DNA from: JBBIPA01 sp037443085
GTDB lineage: Bacteria > Chloroflexota > Dehalococcoidia > GIF9 > UBA5629
DNA length: 24,421 nucleotides
Reading direction: 5' to 3'
NCBI GenBank assembly: GCA_037443085.1
Contig: JBBIPA010000034.1
Location: 1 to 24,421 of the forward strand
A program made the translations under genes and the position numbers. The notes below the pieces were generated by a model. The model was given only the letters and a program-made list of their open reading frames with translations. It had not been told where the DNA came from and did not search any database. Each line of letters begins with the position of its first letter. Position 1 is the first letter of the stretch. Below, one piece after another: positions 7,141 through 15,160 of this stretch.

Positions 7141-7725
7141 TTGTCGCAGTTTTATTCATATTACAAGTTAGAAGATGCGGCGAACACCAGCTTCAAGCTG
7201 CTTGAAAAATCAATTAATGCATATTATCATCAGATCGGCATTAAAAGCCTACCCATACCCCTTTACCACCAAAAAATGGTCAAAAATGCAATGAGCTTAA
7301 TGGAGCAATTCGCCAGGCACAGGAGCAACCTCATCCCTTTGTTACGCAGATTTCAAGAGGCAAAAAAATTCCTATCGCCAGAAGCCATAACAGATATCAG
7401 CAATTTCCTGGATTTATCTGAAAATGACGTATACAGCGTCGCCAGCTTCTATAACCAGTTTCGCTTCGCCCGTCCCGGTAATCACATCATCAAGGTATGC
7501 TTTTGTAATACCTGTTATCTTCAAGGGAGTGAGAGCATACTGGAGAGCATAGAGAGTGAGCTGAACATACGACCAGGACAAACAACCTGTGACCTCAAGT
7601 TCAGCATGGAGAAAGTTACTTTTGCTGATTGTTCTGTTTTAGCTCCCCTAATGGTGATTGACCAGGACGTGTACACCAAAATGACGCCAGCAAGAATAAA
7701 AGAAGTCTTAGCACGGTATACTTAG
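7141..7725 (+). CDS. nuoE: NuoE-like [2Fe-2S] thioredoxin-fold subunit with displaced cluster cysteines
   Basis: The core from about residue 60 (SNLIPLLRRFQEAKKFLSPE, then SVASFYNQF) is typical of the 24-kDa subunit of NADH dehydrogenases and bifurcating hydrogenases. Cys120 and Cys125 match the first ligand pair (C-x4-C). The second pair normally sits in VECLGACxxAP; here the segment reads VTFADCSVLAP, so both ligand positions are Phe161 and Ser165. Cys150 and Cys164 are nearby and may substitute. The start is uncertain. TTG at 7141 follows the TGA of the preceding gene in the same frame without a ribosome binding site, and an internal ATG at 7276 would give a protein of more usual length. 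The protein should pair with the NuoF-like subunit. Confidence 0.8.
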   Translation: MSQFYSYYKLEDAANTSFKLLEKSINAYYHQIGIKSLPIPLYHQKMVKNAMSLMEQFARHRSNLIPLLRRFQEAKKFLSPEAITDISNFLDLSENDVYSVASFYNQFRFARPGNHIIKVCFCNTCYLQGSESILESIESELNIRPGQTTCDLKFSMEKVTFADCSVLAPLMVIDQDVYTKMTPARIKEVLARYT

Positions 7726-7740
7726 AACGGTATACTTAGA
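7713..7740 (+). repeat. 14-bp exact tandem duplication over the nuoE-like stop codon
   Basis: ACGGTATACTTAGA occurs twice in direct succession (7713-7726 and 7727-7740). The first copy contains the TAG stop of the NuoE-like gene. It fills most of the 26-bp gap to the next start and looks like a recent slippage duplication. Confidence 0.8.
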
Positions 7741-7751
7741 CCGGAATCTCT

Positions 7752-9440
7752 ATGACCTTTGAACAAATTCAACAAAATGCTATAGCTGAATTCGAGGCTT
7801 TAGAACTTGACGATAAGCCTCGAATTTATATTGGTACTGCCACCTGCGGTCGCTCTGCAGGAGCGCTCAAAATACATGAGCACCTTTGTGCTGAACTAGA
7901 ACGGAGAAACCTGGATGCCCAAGTAATAGAGGTGGGATGTATCGGACTCTGCTATCTCGAACCACTGATTTACATTGCTAAAAGTGGACGCCCTCGTATC
8001 TGCTATAGTCAGGTGACAATAAGTATTGTCTCTCAACTGATAACGGATTACATAATCAATGATAATCACAGGCCAGACCTGGCAGTTTGTAGCATCGGCA
8101 AGGGGCGCATTGATGGCATCCCCGGTCTTGCTGACCTGCCCATGTTCCAGCGACAGGTGAGAATAGCACTTCGTAATTGCGGTTATATTGACCCGGCTAA
8201 TATCAATCACTATATTGCCTGCGGCGGCTACAGCGGGTTAGCCAGGGCATTAACTATGAATCCTGACGAGGTAACAGCAGAGGTCAGTAAATCAGGATTG
8301 AGAGGACGTGGTGGAACTGGATTCCACACCGGAACCAAGTGGAAAATCTGCCATGATGCACCTGGAACAGAGAAATACTTGATCTGTAATGCCGCTGACG
8401 GTAACACAAGCCGGACAATACTGGAAAGCGACCCCCATTCTGTTTTAGAGGGCATGCTTATTGGTGCCTATGCTGTCGGAGCTGCCCATGGTTACATCTA
8501 TATAAACGCAGAGCATACCCTGGCTATTGCTAGACTTAAGACTGCCTTAAAACAAATGGAGAATTATATGCTGTCGAATGATAAAGTCCTCGGTTCCAAC
8601 TTCTGCTTCCAAATAGAGGTCAAAGGGGGAGCAGGGGATCTTATTTGTGGTGAGGAGACAGCCTTGATACAGTCCATGGAAGGCAAGCGAGGCATGGCGT
8701 ACCCTCGCCCCCCCTTCCCCACCACGTCAGGGCTTGGCAGCAAACCAACAATTATAAACAACGTTGAAACGTGGGCAAATGTATCTGCTATTCTGCAAAA
8801 AAGTGCGGAATGGTACGCCAGCTACGGCACCATGCAAAGTAAAGGAACGAAGGTATTTACGCTAGGCGGCAAGGTTCCGAGAGCCGGACTTATTGAAGTA
8901 CCAATGGGCATGTCACTCCACCAGATTGTTTATGATATCGGTGGCGCTGTTCCAGACAGCGGGGATTTGAAGGCAGTGCTCATTGGTGGCACCTCGGGAG
9001 GTTGCTTACCAGCCAGCGTCCTGAGTATGCCTGTTGATTATGAGCATATAAACGCTGCCGGAGCCAATATGGGGTCTGGCAACATAACTGTTACTGATAG
9101 TGCTACCTGCATGGTTAACCTGGCCAAGCATTGTCTTTCTTTCACCCAGGCCGAATCATGTGGGAAATGCGTAATATGCCGTGAAGGAACTTCACAAATG
9201 CTGGAGATTTTGACCGACATTACTGAGGGCAAGGGAAAACCTGATGATATAGAATTACTTTTAGAGCTGGGAGATGGCCTCAAAGTGGGAGCGCTTTGCG
9301 CCTTGGGAAAGACGGCACCTAATCCAGTCCTCACCACCATCAGGCATTTCCGCGAGGAGTACGAAGCACATGTAAAGAGAAAACGATGCCCAGCAAAGAG
9401 GTGCTCAAAACTTATCTCCTCTTCTGTTATGGGGACATAA
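7752..9440 (+). CDS. nuoF: NuoF-like NAD(P)H-binding FMN/[4Fe-4S] subunit with N-terminal thioredoxin-like domain
   Basis: The 562-residue protein should oxidise NAD(P)H and feed electrons into Fe-S centres. Residues 24-100 are a thioredoxin-like domain with only three of four possible ligands (Cys32, Cys63, Cys67). The NuoF core follows: GRGGTGFHTGTKW (185-197) for FMN, CGEETALIQSMEGKRG (299-314), INNVETWAN, an SLBB region, and the N3-type cluster Cys470-x2-Cys473-x2-Cys476 with Cys516. The loop that usually reads NADE-x-(D/E)PG is shortened to NAADGNTSR (213-221), removing acidic residues that normally contact the flavin and nicotinamide. Such N-terminally extended NuoF proteins occur in bifurcating hydrogenases and formate dehydrogenases. 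No clear ribosome binding site precedes the ATG. Confidence 0.9.
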   Translation: MTFEQIQQNAIAEFEALELDDKPRIYIGTATCGRSAGALKIHEHLCAELERRNLDAQVIEVGCIGLCYLEPLIYIAKSGRPRICYSQVTISIVSQLITDYIINDNHRPDLAVCSIGKGRIDGIPGLADLPMFQRQVRIALRNCGYIDPANINHYIACGGYSGLARALTMNPDEVTAEVSKSGLRGRGGTGFHTGTKWKICHDAPGTEKYLICNAADGNTSRTILESDPHSVLEGMLIGAYAVGAAHGYIYINAEHTLAIARLKTALKQMENYMLSNDKVLGSNFCFQIEVKGGAGDLICGEETALIQSMEGKRGMAYPRPPFPTTSGLGSKPTIINNVETWANVSAILQKSAEWYASYGTMQSKGTKVFTLGGKVPRAGLIEVPMGMSLHQIVYDIGGAVPDSGDLKAVLIGGTSGGCLPASVLSMPVDYEHINAAGANMGSGNITVTDSATCMVNLAKHCLSFTQAESCGKCVICREGTSQMLEILTDITEGKGKPDDIELLLELGDGLKVGALCALGKTAPNPVLTTIRHFREEYEAHVKRKRCPAKRCSKLISSSVMGT

Positions 9441-9474
9441 TGAGAAGGAGAAATCCATTAACCCAAAGCAGCCT

Positions 9475-9514
9475 TCACCTGTGAGAAACTGAGGCACTAC
9501 ATAGCTTAAGGTGA
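9475..9514 (+). promoter_or_regulatory. Possible hairpin covering the ribosome binding site of the NuoG-GltD gene
   Basis: TCACCT (9475-9480) is complementary to AGGTGA (9509-9514), which includes the AAGGTG that precedes the GTG start at 9519. The loop is 28 nt, so pairing is weak, but it would mask the initiation region. It lies in the 78-bp gap after the NuoF-like gene. Confidence 0.3.
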
Positions 9515-9518
9515 TATT

Positions 9519-11633
9519 GTGGAAACAATCATATTGAATATCGATGGATGCAAGGTCGAGACCACGAAGGGAAAGACCGTACTGCAGGCAGCACTAGATG
9601 CGGGCATATATATACCGCACCTCTGCTATCACCCCAGCCTGCCATCTGCTGGCGCCTGTCGACTATGCGTAGTCGAGGCTGAAGGAATAGAAGATATACC
9701 CACCGCCTGTACTACTCTGGCTACAGAGGGAATGATAGTACAAACAAAGACAGAACAGGTTGGTAAAATACGACGCCTCGCTATGGAACTGATATTATCT
9801 ACTCATCCTCCGGACTGTACCACATGCCCCAAATACCTCAATTGTGAATTACAGTCGCTGGCTCAATACCTCGGTGTTGTCGAGCAGCGTTTAAGACGGA
9901 GACCAAGAGCTGTTCCCATCAATACCAGTAATCCCCTTTTTCTCCATGACCTGAGCCGGTGTATCCTCTGCGGTCGGTGTGTTCGAGCCTGCTATGAACT
10001 ACGTGGGGTGGAAGTGCTCTCTTTTATCAAAAAGGGCAGTGCCACCTATATCGGGACTGCCTTCGACCGCTCTCTAGCAGATGCTGGCTGCAGGTTTTGT
10101 GGTGCCTGCGTTGAGGTCTGCCCCACCGGAGCCCTGAGAGACCAGGAAGGAATAATAGACTCGGCTAAAGGTCGTAAAGCCTCATTGATTCCATGCAGAT
10201 ATGCTTGCCCCGCAGAAATAGATGTACCGCGCTATGTTCGTCTTATCCGCGAACAGAAGTACTCAGCAGCGGCAGCAGTAATAAGAGAAAAGGTCCCCTT
10301 TCCTGCAGTACTGGGCTATGTCTGCGACCATCCCTGTGAGACTGCCTGTCGTCGCAGTGAGTTGAATGAGGCTGTTTCCATAAGGGAACTCAAGCGCTAC
10401 GCCGCTGAAAATGATGCGAAATTATGGAGGAAATATTCCGGGAAAGCGTCACCAACAGATAAACGTGTGGCAATAGTAGGGTCAGGACCAGCCGGCTTAA
10501 CAACAGCGTATTATCTATCGAAGCTGGGGCATAGCATTACCGTATTCGAAGCCTTGCCAGTCATTGGCGGCATGATGCGAGTTGGCATACCCGAATACAG
10601 ACTGCCCAGGGCAATACTTAACGCAGAGATTGAAGAGATAATAAATGCAGGTTTAGAGATAAGAACAAATACCAGAGTGGATTCACTGGATACCCTTATA
10701 GAAGAAGGGTACCATGCTATTCTGGTAGCTGTGGGCACCCATCAAGGTTATAAGCTGCCCATCCCCGGTGCCGACCTGGATAATGTGTTGGTTGGAACAC
10801 ATTTTCTCAGGGACGTGAATCTGGGCAAAAACATCAAGGTGGGGAAAAAGGTGCTGGTGCTAGGAGGTGGCAATGTTGCCTTCGATTGTGCTCGCGTTGC
10901 CCGCCGCCTCAGTGCCGATGAAGTCCACCTTGCTTGCCTGGAGCCCAGAGACGCTATGCTAGCCACCTCTGAAGAAATTGTTCAGGGAGAGGAAGAAGGT
11001 ATTGTTATCCATCCCTCTCACACATTCACCAGAATTTTAAGCGAAAACGGGCATGTTACTGGTGTTGAGTGTCTTGATGTGCAGTCGTTCGAGTTTGATG
11101 GAGATGGAAGAGCATGTATTGATGCTATTGAAGGATCAGAGCATGTTATACCAGCAGATACTATCATCTTCGCCATTGGTCAACACCCGGAAATTCCTGC
11201 TCAATACAGCCTATCAACCGGACAGGGCAATACTATTCGTGTCGACACAGACACTCTTACTACTGATAGAGAAGGCATCTTTGCTGCTGGCGACTCAGTG
11301 ACGGGAACCGCCTCGGTCATTGAAGCCATTGCTGGTGGAAGAAAGGCTGCTACAGCTATAGACAAATACCTGGGAGGAAGCGGCAATATTGACGAAGAAC
11401 TAACACCGAATGAAGCGCCTGGCGCATGGCTGGGGCGAGGAAAGGGCTTTGCTTGCCAGCACCGGTGTGCCATGCCTCCGATACCAGCAGAACACCGCCT
11501 CACCAACTTTGATCCGATAATCTGCGGTTATAACGAAGAGACAGCACTTGAAGAGTCACAGCGCTGCCTGCAATGTGACCTCAGGCTAAAAATAGCAGCA
11601 GTGAAGTTCTGGGCGGATTATTCTCTGCAATAA
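9519..11633 (+). CDS. NuoG N-terminal Fe-S module fused to GltD/NfnB-like FAD-NAD(P) oxidoreductase
   Basis: This 704-residue fusion holds an electron wire and a second flavin site in one chain. Residues 1-80 are a plant-type [2Fe-2S] ferredoxin (Cys36, Cys47, Cys50, Cys64). Residues 96-109 give the His-Cys3 cluster (His96, Cys100, Cys103, Cys109). Two [4Fe-4S] ferredoxin motifs follow (Cys148-158 and Cys191-201). From about 220 it resembles the small subunit of glutamate synthase and NfnB: the cysteine pairs near 226-230 and 269-277, the FAD motif GSGPAG (321-326), GGMMRVGIPEYRLP, the NAD(P) motif GGGNVAFDCAR (449-459) and the closing AAGDSVTGTASVIEAIAGGRKAA. With the two preceding subunits it forms a plausible NAD(P)H:acceptor or electron-bifurcating complex. 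It starts at GTG with AAGGTG upstream and is the last gene of the operon. Confidence 0.9.
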   Translation: METIILNIDGCKVETTKGKTVLQAALDAGIYIPHLCYHPSLPSAGACRLCVVEAEGIEDIPTACTTLATEGMIVQTKTEQVGKIRRLAMELILSTHPPDCTTCPKYLNCELQSLAQYLGVVEQRLRRRPRAVPINTSNPLFLHDLSRCILCGRCVRACYELRGVEVLSFIKKGSATYIGTAFDRSLADAGCRFCGACVEVCPTGALRDQEGIIDSAKGRKASLIPCRYACPAEIDVPRYVRLIREQKYSAAAAVIREKVPFPAVLGYVCDHPCETACRRSELNEAVSIRELKRYAAENDAKLWRKYSGKASPTDKRVAIVGSGPAGLTTAYYLSKLGHSITVFEALPVIGGMMRVGIPEYRLPRAILNAEIEEIINAGLEIRTNTRVDSLDTLIEEGYHAILVAVGTHQGYKLPIPGADLDNVLVGTHFLRDVNLGKNIKVGKKVLVLGGGNVAFDCARVARRLSADEVHLACLEPRDAMLATSEEIVQGEEEGIVIHPSHTFTRILSENGHVTGVECLDVQSFEFDGDGRACIDAIEGSEHVIPADTIIFAIGQHPEIPAQYSLSTGQGNTIRVDTDTLTTDREGIFAAGDSVTGTASVIEAIAGGRKAATAIDKYLGGSGNIDEELTPNEAPGAWLGRGKGFACQHRCAMPPIPAEHRLTNFDPIICGYNEETALEESQRCLQCDLRLKIAAVKFWADYSLQ

Positions 11634-11648
11634 ACCGCATCCATGTCC

Positions 11649-11673
11649 TGTACGCAGGTCATCAGTACGTACA
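11649..11673. terminator. Weak inverted repeat between convergent genes
   Basis: TGTACG (11649-11654) and CGTACA (11668-11673) are exact inverted repeats with a 13-nt loop in the 48-bp gap between the convergent NuoG-GltD and hydrolase genes. No T-tract is seen on either side, so the terminator role is weakly supported. Confidence 0.25.
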
Positions 11674-11681
11674 AATTCAGG

Positions 11682-13904
11682 CTATTTCTTTGGAGGAATT
11701 ATTGGAAGCTGTAGATATGATAGGTGACTCGGCCCTGTCCAGAGTGTATTTACCGCTCCACTCTGATATGTATTATCAATAGCGTCATTAATTCTTAGCG
11801 GAATGCCACAACCAGTAGCAGGCTGAACATCCAGCCTGATACGATATCCTTTCTTGATAAACGCAGTAGTTGGCCAGAGCTCAACCTCAGCTTCCACCAC
11901 TTCTCCAGGGATTAGTGGTTGATAATCAGCTTTTGAGTGAGTATGATAGGGACGATATACAGTTGATTTCACCGGGTCCAATTTTCTGTGGGAGACTTTG
12001 AGTGCTCCTTGCCCTATTGGATAAAATCTGTTTTTCGCAGGATTGCCAACCACATAAGGAACCTCTATGTTATCTTCATCCATGACACGAACCGAAGCAT
12101 GAATCTCCATATCATGAGACGTTGATGAGACCCATAATACAAGTTTGATATAACCAGCAATGAGAATATCTTCCGACAACGGCTCTGTCACAAAACAGAC
12201 CCCGTATGACCAGCAGGGGTCAATGCCCCACTTCACATCAGCAGAATAATTTGTCGATAGCTCCTGCGTCGGTACGGAGGTGAGCAATCTCATAAAATCG
12301 TTTCTCTTGCCATCCCCTTTCCACATCGAAGGTGCAGCATCCAGGTAATACTTTGTGTAACGCGTGCGAGCAATCGGCCATTCATTCTCAAATTGCCAGT
12401 AATAGCCACTCCATCCAATACGAACCATCATTTTGACTGGTGGTTTTTTCATTATCTGGTTATTTATGCCCTTGAGCCAGTAATCGAAGAAAGCCAGGTA
12501 ATCCATAAAGAACTCCTTTGAAAAGGTCTGAAAATGGATTCCTGGCTCTGAAACAATGGTCAATTTCTTGTGTTTTGATGCCGCCACGATATAGGCTTCA
12601 CTGCTTCCTCGTGTGTGTATTGTGCCTTCTGTGCCCATCTCGCTCCAGAACGGTACAGTAACCTTGCTCATATCAGGGCTAATGCATAGCGTACCTTTCG
12701 GCCCATAGATATCAGGGTCGTCAAAGGGATTCTTCTGCGCGATACTAATCCAATCGACACCTTTCCACTCGCCACAAACAACCCTGGGAATAAAATTGAA
12801 TGTATTGTAAAGGCCTCCCATAAATATGTAGTCACGATATGAATTTATATCACCGCCTATGGGGACCATTGCCTTTAATCCCGGTGGTTGTAACTGGGCA
12901 ACATTGTACTGGATCATAGCATAATAGGAAGCCCCCCATAACCCCACCTTACCATTGGACCATTCCTGTTTGGCTGCCCATTCAATGGCATCATAGTAAT
13001 CTTTAGCCTCCTGCAAACTAAACTGTTCGTAGATGCCGGGACTTTTACCGACACCACGTCCATCAACTCTAATCAAGACATACCCTTTGGGAACCCAATC
13101 CAGCGTGTTAGCCAGCTCAAAACACTCACTTGGCTGCTGCTCCACTCTTACTGGCGGAGAGCCAGCGGGGGGAGTATATGGTACTGAATAACCTTCGAAG
13201 TATCCGTCCTCCATTCTTTCATGGTCTAACAAATCTTTTTCATCGCAGATGCAACCCAGCCAGAATGCTTTTCCATAAGCCCCCAGGCTCATAATCACCG
13301 GATATTTTCCTTCAGCAATTGGGCAGAAGACATCTGCAAGCAGGTAGGAACCATCGCGGGTGGGTATTTTCACATCGGCCATCTTTTTTATGCCATATAA
13401 AGTCCGCCGCAGGTGATTTCTGGCCTGAACGGCAGTTCTCAATGTCATCTTGAGTCCTTCAAAAAGGGCTTCTACACTTGGGTCCGCTGTGAACGCCTCT
13501 TCGGTTTGATCAAAATTGATGTGGTGACGGTAGCGTCCAACCACATTTCTGGTTTCAGCAGTGATGGTGATACCATTTTCAACGTCGGCATCATTGTCCA
13601 GGCTTTGCAGGAATCTGGAGATATTAGTAACTTTCTGATTTCTTATCTTTTTTACATCTCCTCCTACCTCAAGAACTAAATCAGCAGGTGTAATACGTTC
13701 ACCACCAATGGCAGAACCCAGCACCAGCCCCCCAACAGAAAAGGTGCCTGTTTCTCCTGGCAAGTACTCGAACTCACCCTTTTCATTAGTCGTGCCAGAG
13801 ATAGTCTGAGTTTCATACTCCAGCCCATGCACCGGACTATCATAAAATACTCCCCTCAGCCTCTTACGTTCTTTTTTCTGAAACGGTTGCTTTCTGGGCA
13901 TCAT
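11682..13904 (-). CDS. CocE/NonD (peptidase S15) family hydrolase with an N-terminal surface-protein-like domain
   Basis: From about residue 177 the 740-residue protein is a CocE/NonD-type alpha/beta hydrolase that cleaves esters or amides: IPTRDGSYLLADVFCP, LIRVDGRGVGKSPG, the nucleophile elbow GLWGASYY with Ser326, a candidate His457, and a C-terminal jelly-roll domain (DILIAGYIKLVLWVSS). The usual Asp before the TRG segment appears to be Thr428, with Glu426 near, so the triad is uncertain. Residues 15-130 are different. GLEYETQTISGTTNEKGEFEY, then ITPADLV and NISRFLQSLDNDAD, match a domain usual in secreted bacterial lipoproteins, but this protein has no signal peptide. AAAGGGGTG precedes the ATG. 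It follows the amidohydrolase gene by 34 bp and is probably co-transcribed with it. Confidence 0.85.
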   Translation of the reverse strand: MMPRKQPFQKKERKRLRGVFYDSPVHGLEYETQTISGTTNEKGEFEYLPGETGTFSVGGLVLGSAIGGERITPADLVLEVGGDVKKIRNQKVTNISRFLQSLDNDADVENGITITAETRNVVGRYRHHINFDQTEEAFTADPSVEALFEGLKMTLRTAVQARNHLRRTLYGIKKMADVKIPTRDGSYLLADVFCPIAEGKYPVIMSLGAYGKAFWLGCICDEKDLLDHERMEDGYFEGYSVPYTPPAGSPPVRVEQQPSECFELANTLDWVPKGYVLIRVDGRGVGKSPGIYEQFSLQEAKDYYDAIEWAAKQEWSNGKVGLWGASYYAMIQYNVAQLQPPGLKAMVPIGGDINSYRDYIFMGGLYNTFNFIPRVVCGEWKGVDWISIAQKNPFDDPDIYGPKGTLCISPDMSKVTVPFWSEMGTEGTIHTRGSSEAYIVAASKHKKLTIVSEPGIHFQTFSKEFFMDYLAFFDYWLKGINNQIMKKPPVKMMVRIGWSGYYWQFENEWPIARTRYTKYYLDAAPSMWKGDGKRNDFMRLLTSVPTQELSTNYSADVKWGIDPCWSYGVCFVTEPLSEDILIAGYIKLVLWVSSTSHDMEIHASVRVMDEDNIEVPYVVGNPAKNRFYPIGQGALKVSHRKLDPVKSTVYRPYHTHSKADYQPLIPGEVVEAEVELWPTTAFIKKGYRIRLDVQPATGCGIPLRINDAIDNTYQSGAVNTLWTGPSHLSYLQLPIIPPKK

Positions 13905-13938
13905 TGCACCCCTTTATCAATTCACTAGCCAGTTAGTG

Positions 13939-14931
13939 TTATGTCAAATGCAACAGCGCCCGCGCATTGTCTTCGAAAATCTTTTTTTTCTCAGAATCGC
14001 TGATAGTCATTCGCTCAATCGACTTTATTGTCTCCCGCGTTAATACCAGCCCAAACTGGCTGTCATAGGGCATATCGGTTCCAAATACGACATGCTCTGC
14101 ACCATAAAAGTCATAACTGCACATGAGACCAGTAGTATGTCCATATATGGCGGTATCAGCATAGAACATCTTAAAGTAATCTATTGGAGGTCTGCTGATA
14201 TTATCCAGTATATTGGCTTTAAACCGCGCAGCCGAAAAGTCTATAAACGATGCTATTCTCTTTTCCAAGAAGGGAATCATTGCCCCACCGTGATGAGTAA
14301 TGATTTTCAGCTTCGGGTATTTCTCCAGGATGCCACTTAACACTAGGCGTACCATGGCTGTAGAAGTTTCATACACCCAGCCGAACATGGCATGTACAGC
14401 ATATTTGGACATTTTCTCGCTTCTATAGTCTGGATAGTCAGGTTCCCTCTGAGGATGGACCCAGATAGGCAGGTCATACTGGCACATCTTTTCGTAAAGC
14501 GGCAGAAATTCGGGTGAATCTAGAGGCTTATCATTGATAGGGGTAAATATTTGCACGCCTTTGCAATGTAAATCTTTTATAGCTCTATCAGCCTCAGCCA
14601 AAGCAGCATCGATATCATTCATGGGTAAACTGGCCACAGCAGCGATAAATCTATCAGGATACTTTGTAACCAGTTCAGCCATCTCATCGTTAGCCAGTCT
14701 CGACAGGTCCAGGGCTTCCTTCGGGTCCACAAATTTTTCTGCTGGGGGTGAAGAGAGCGTCAGCACTTGCACCAGTCCGTCGTGCTCGTCCATTATCCGA
14801 AATCTATAGTCGAGGTCAGACAGCGTTGGTATAATATCATGCATTTTGGCGAATTGTTCCGACCCATTTATTTTGCGAAAAGCTGCTTTATACTTCGGCG
14901 TCAGAATATGGGGGAAAATATCTACTTTCAT
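13939..14931 (-). CDS. Amidohydrolase-2 family protein (ACMSD/resorcylate decarboxylase-like TIM barrel)
   Basis: The 330-residue protein has the layout of the amidohydrolase-2 family, which includes metal-dependent decarboxylases of hydroxybenzoates and aminocarboxymuconate semialdehyde. The visible landmarks are VDIFPH (residues 3-8), LPIWVHPQ with His159, IITHHGG with His213/His214, and VVFGTDMPYD with Asp286. The first motif is normally His-x-His; here it is Phe6-Pro7-His8, so one metal ligand is missing. Either the metal site is altered or the reaction is a non-metal hydrolysis. The start ATG has AAGGAG upstream. It leads a two-gene operon with the CocE-type hydrolase. Decarboxylation or hydrolysis of a ring-derived acid is a reasonable but unproven role. 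Confidence 0.85.
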   Translation of the reverse strand: MKVDIFPHILTPKYKAAFRKINGSEQFAKMHDIIPTLSDLDYRFRIMDEHDGLVQVLTLSSPPAEKFVDPKEALDLSRLANDEMAELVTKYPDRFIAAVASLPMNDIDAALAEADRAIKDLHCKGVQIFTPINDKPLDSPEFLPLYEKMCQYDLPIWVHPQREPDYPDYRSEKMSKYAVHAMFGWVYETSTAMVRLVLSGILEKYPKLKIITHHGGAMIPFLEKRIASFIDFSAARFKANILDNISRPPIDYFKMFYADTAIYGHTTGLMCSYDFYGAEHVVFGTDMPYDSQFGLVLTRETIKSIERMTISDSEKKKIFEDNARALLHLT

Positions 14932-14987
14932 TAACGACTCCTTCTTGTGATTGATATTATCTACTTTCGGACTAGTGTTTGCCCTCC

Positions 14988-14993
14988 ATTATA
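14988..14993 (-). promoter_or_regulatory. Candidate -10 element of the amidohydrolase operon
   Basis: On the minus strand TATAAT occupies 14993-14988, about 57 bp before the amidohydrolase ATG. The matching -35 (TGGCAA at 15016-15011, 17 bp away) agrees in only three of six positions, so an activator or a different start may be used. Confidence 0.35.
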
Positions 14994-15040
14994 CAAAGAT
15001 ATCCGTCCGCTTGCCATGCCAGGGCAGACATTTATAGAAG

Positions 15041-15075
15041 ATATGATTGACATCATATATACATATAGATATCAT
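15041..15075 (+). promoter_or_regulatory. Promoter of the URO-D gene with an overlapping palindromic operator
   Basis: TTGACA (15047-15052) and TATCAT (15070-15075) are 17 bp apart, giving a start near 15082 and an 80-nt leader. The -35 lies within a perfect inverted repeat ATATGAT-TGAC-ATCATAT (15041-15058). A further ATATCAT half-site (15069-15075) covers the -10. The half-site resembles those upstream of the molybdoenzyme gene at 21544-21582, so the same MarR-type regulator may bind both. Shared control is an inference. Confidence 0.55.
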
Positions 15076-15160
15076 AATCGTTATCTTATCTGCTATCTTT
15101 GCGTCTACTAAGAACGATTGAGCTGCAGATTACGAAACAACTAATAGGAGTTAAACAGCA

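Noticed and set aside
13413..13679. Plus-strand frame within the CocE-type gene
   Set aside because: It is a shadow of a well-supported minus-strand gene.
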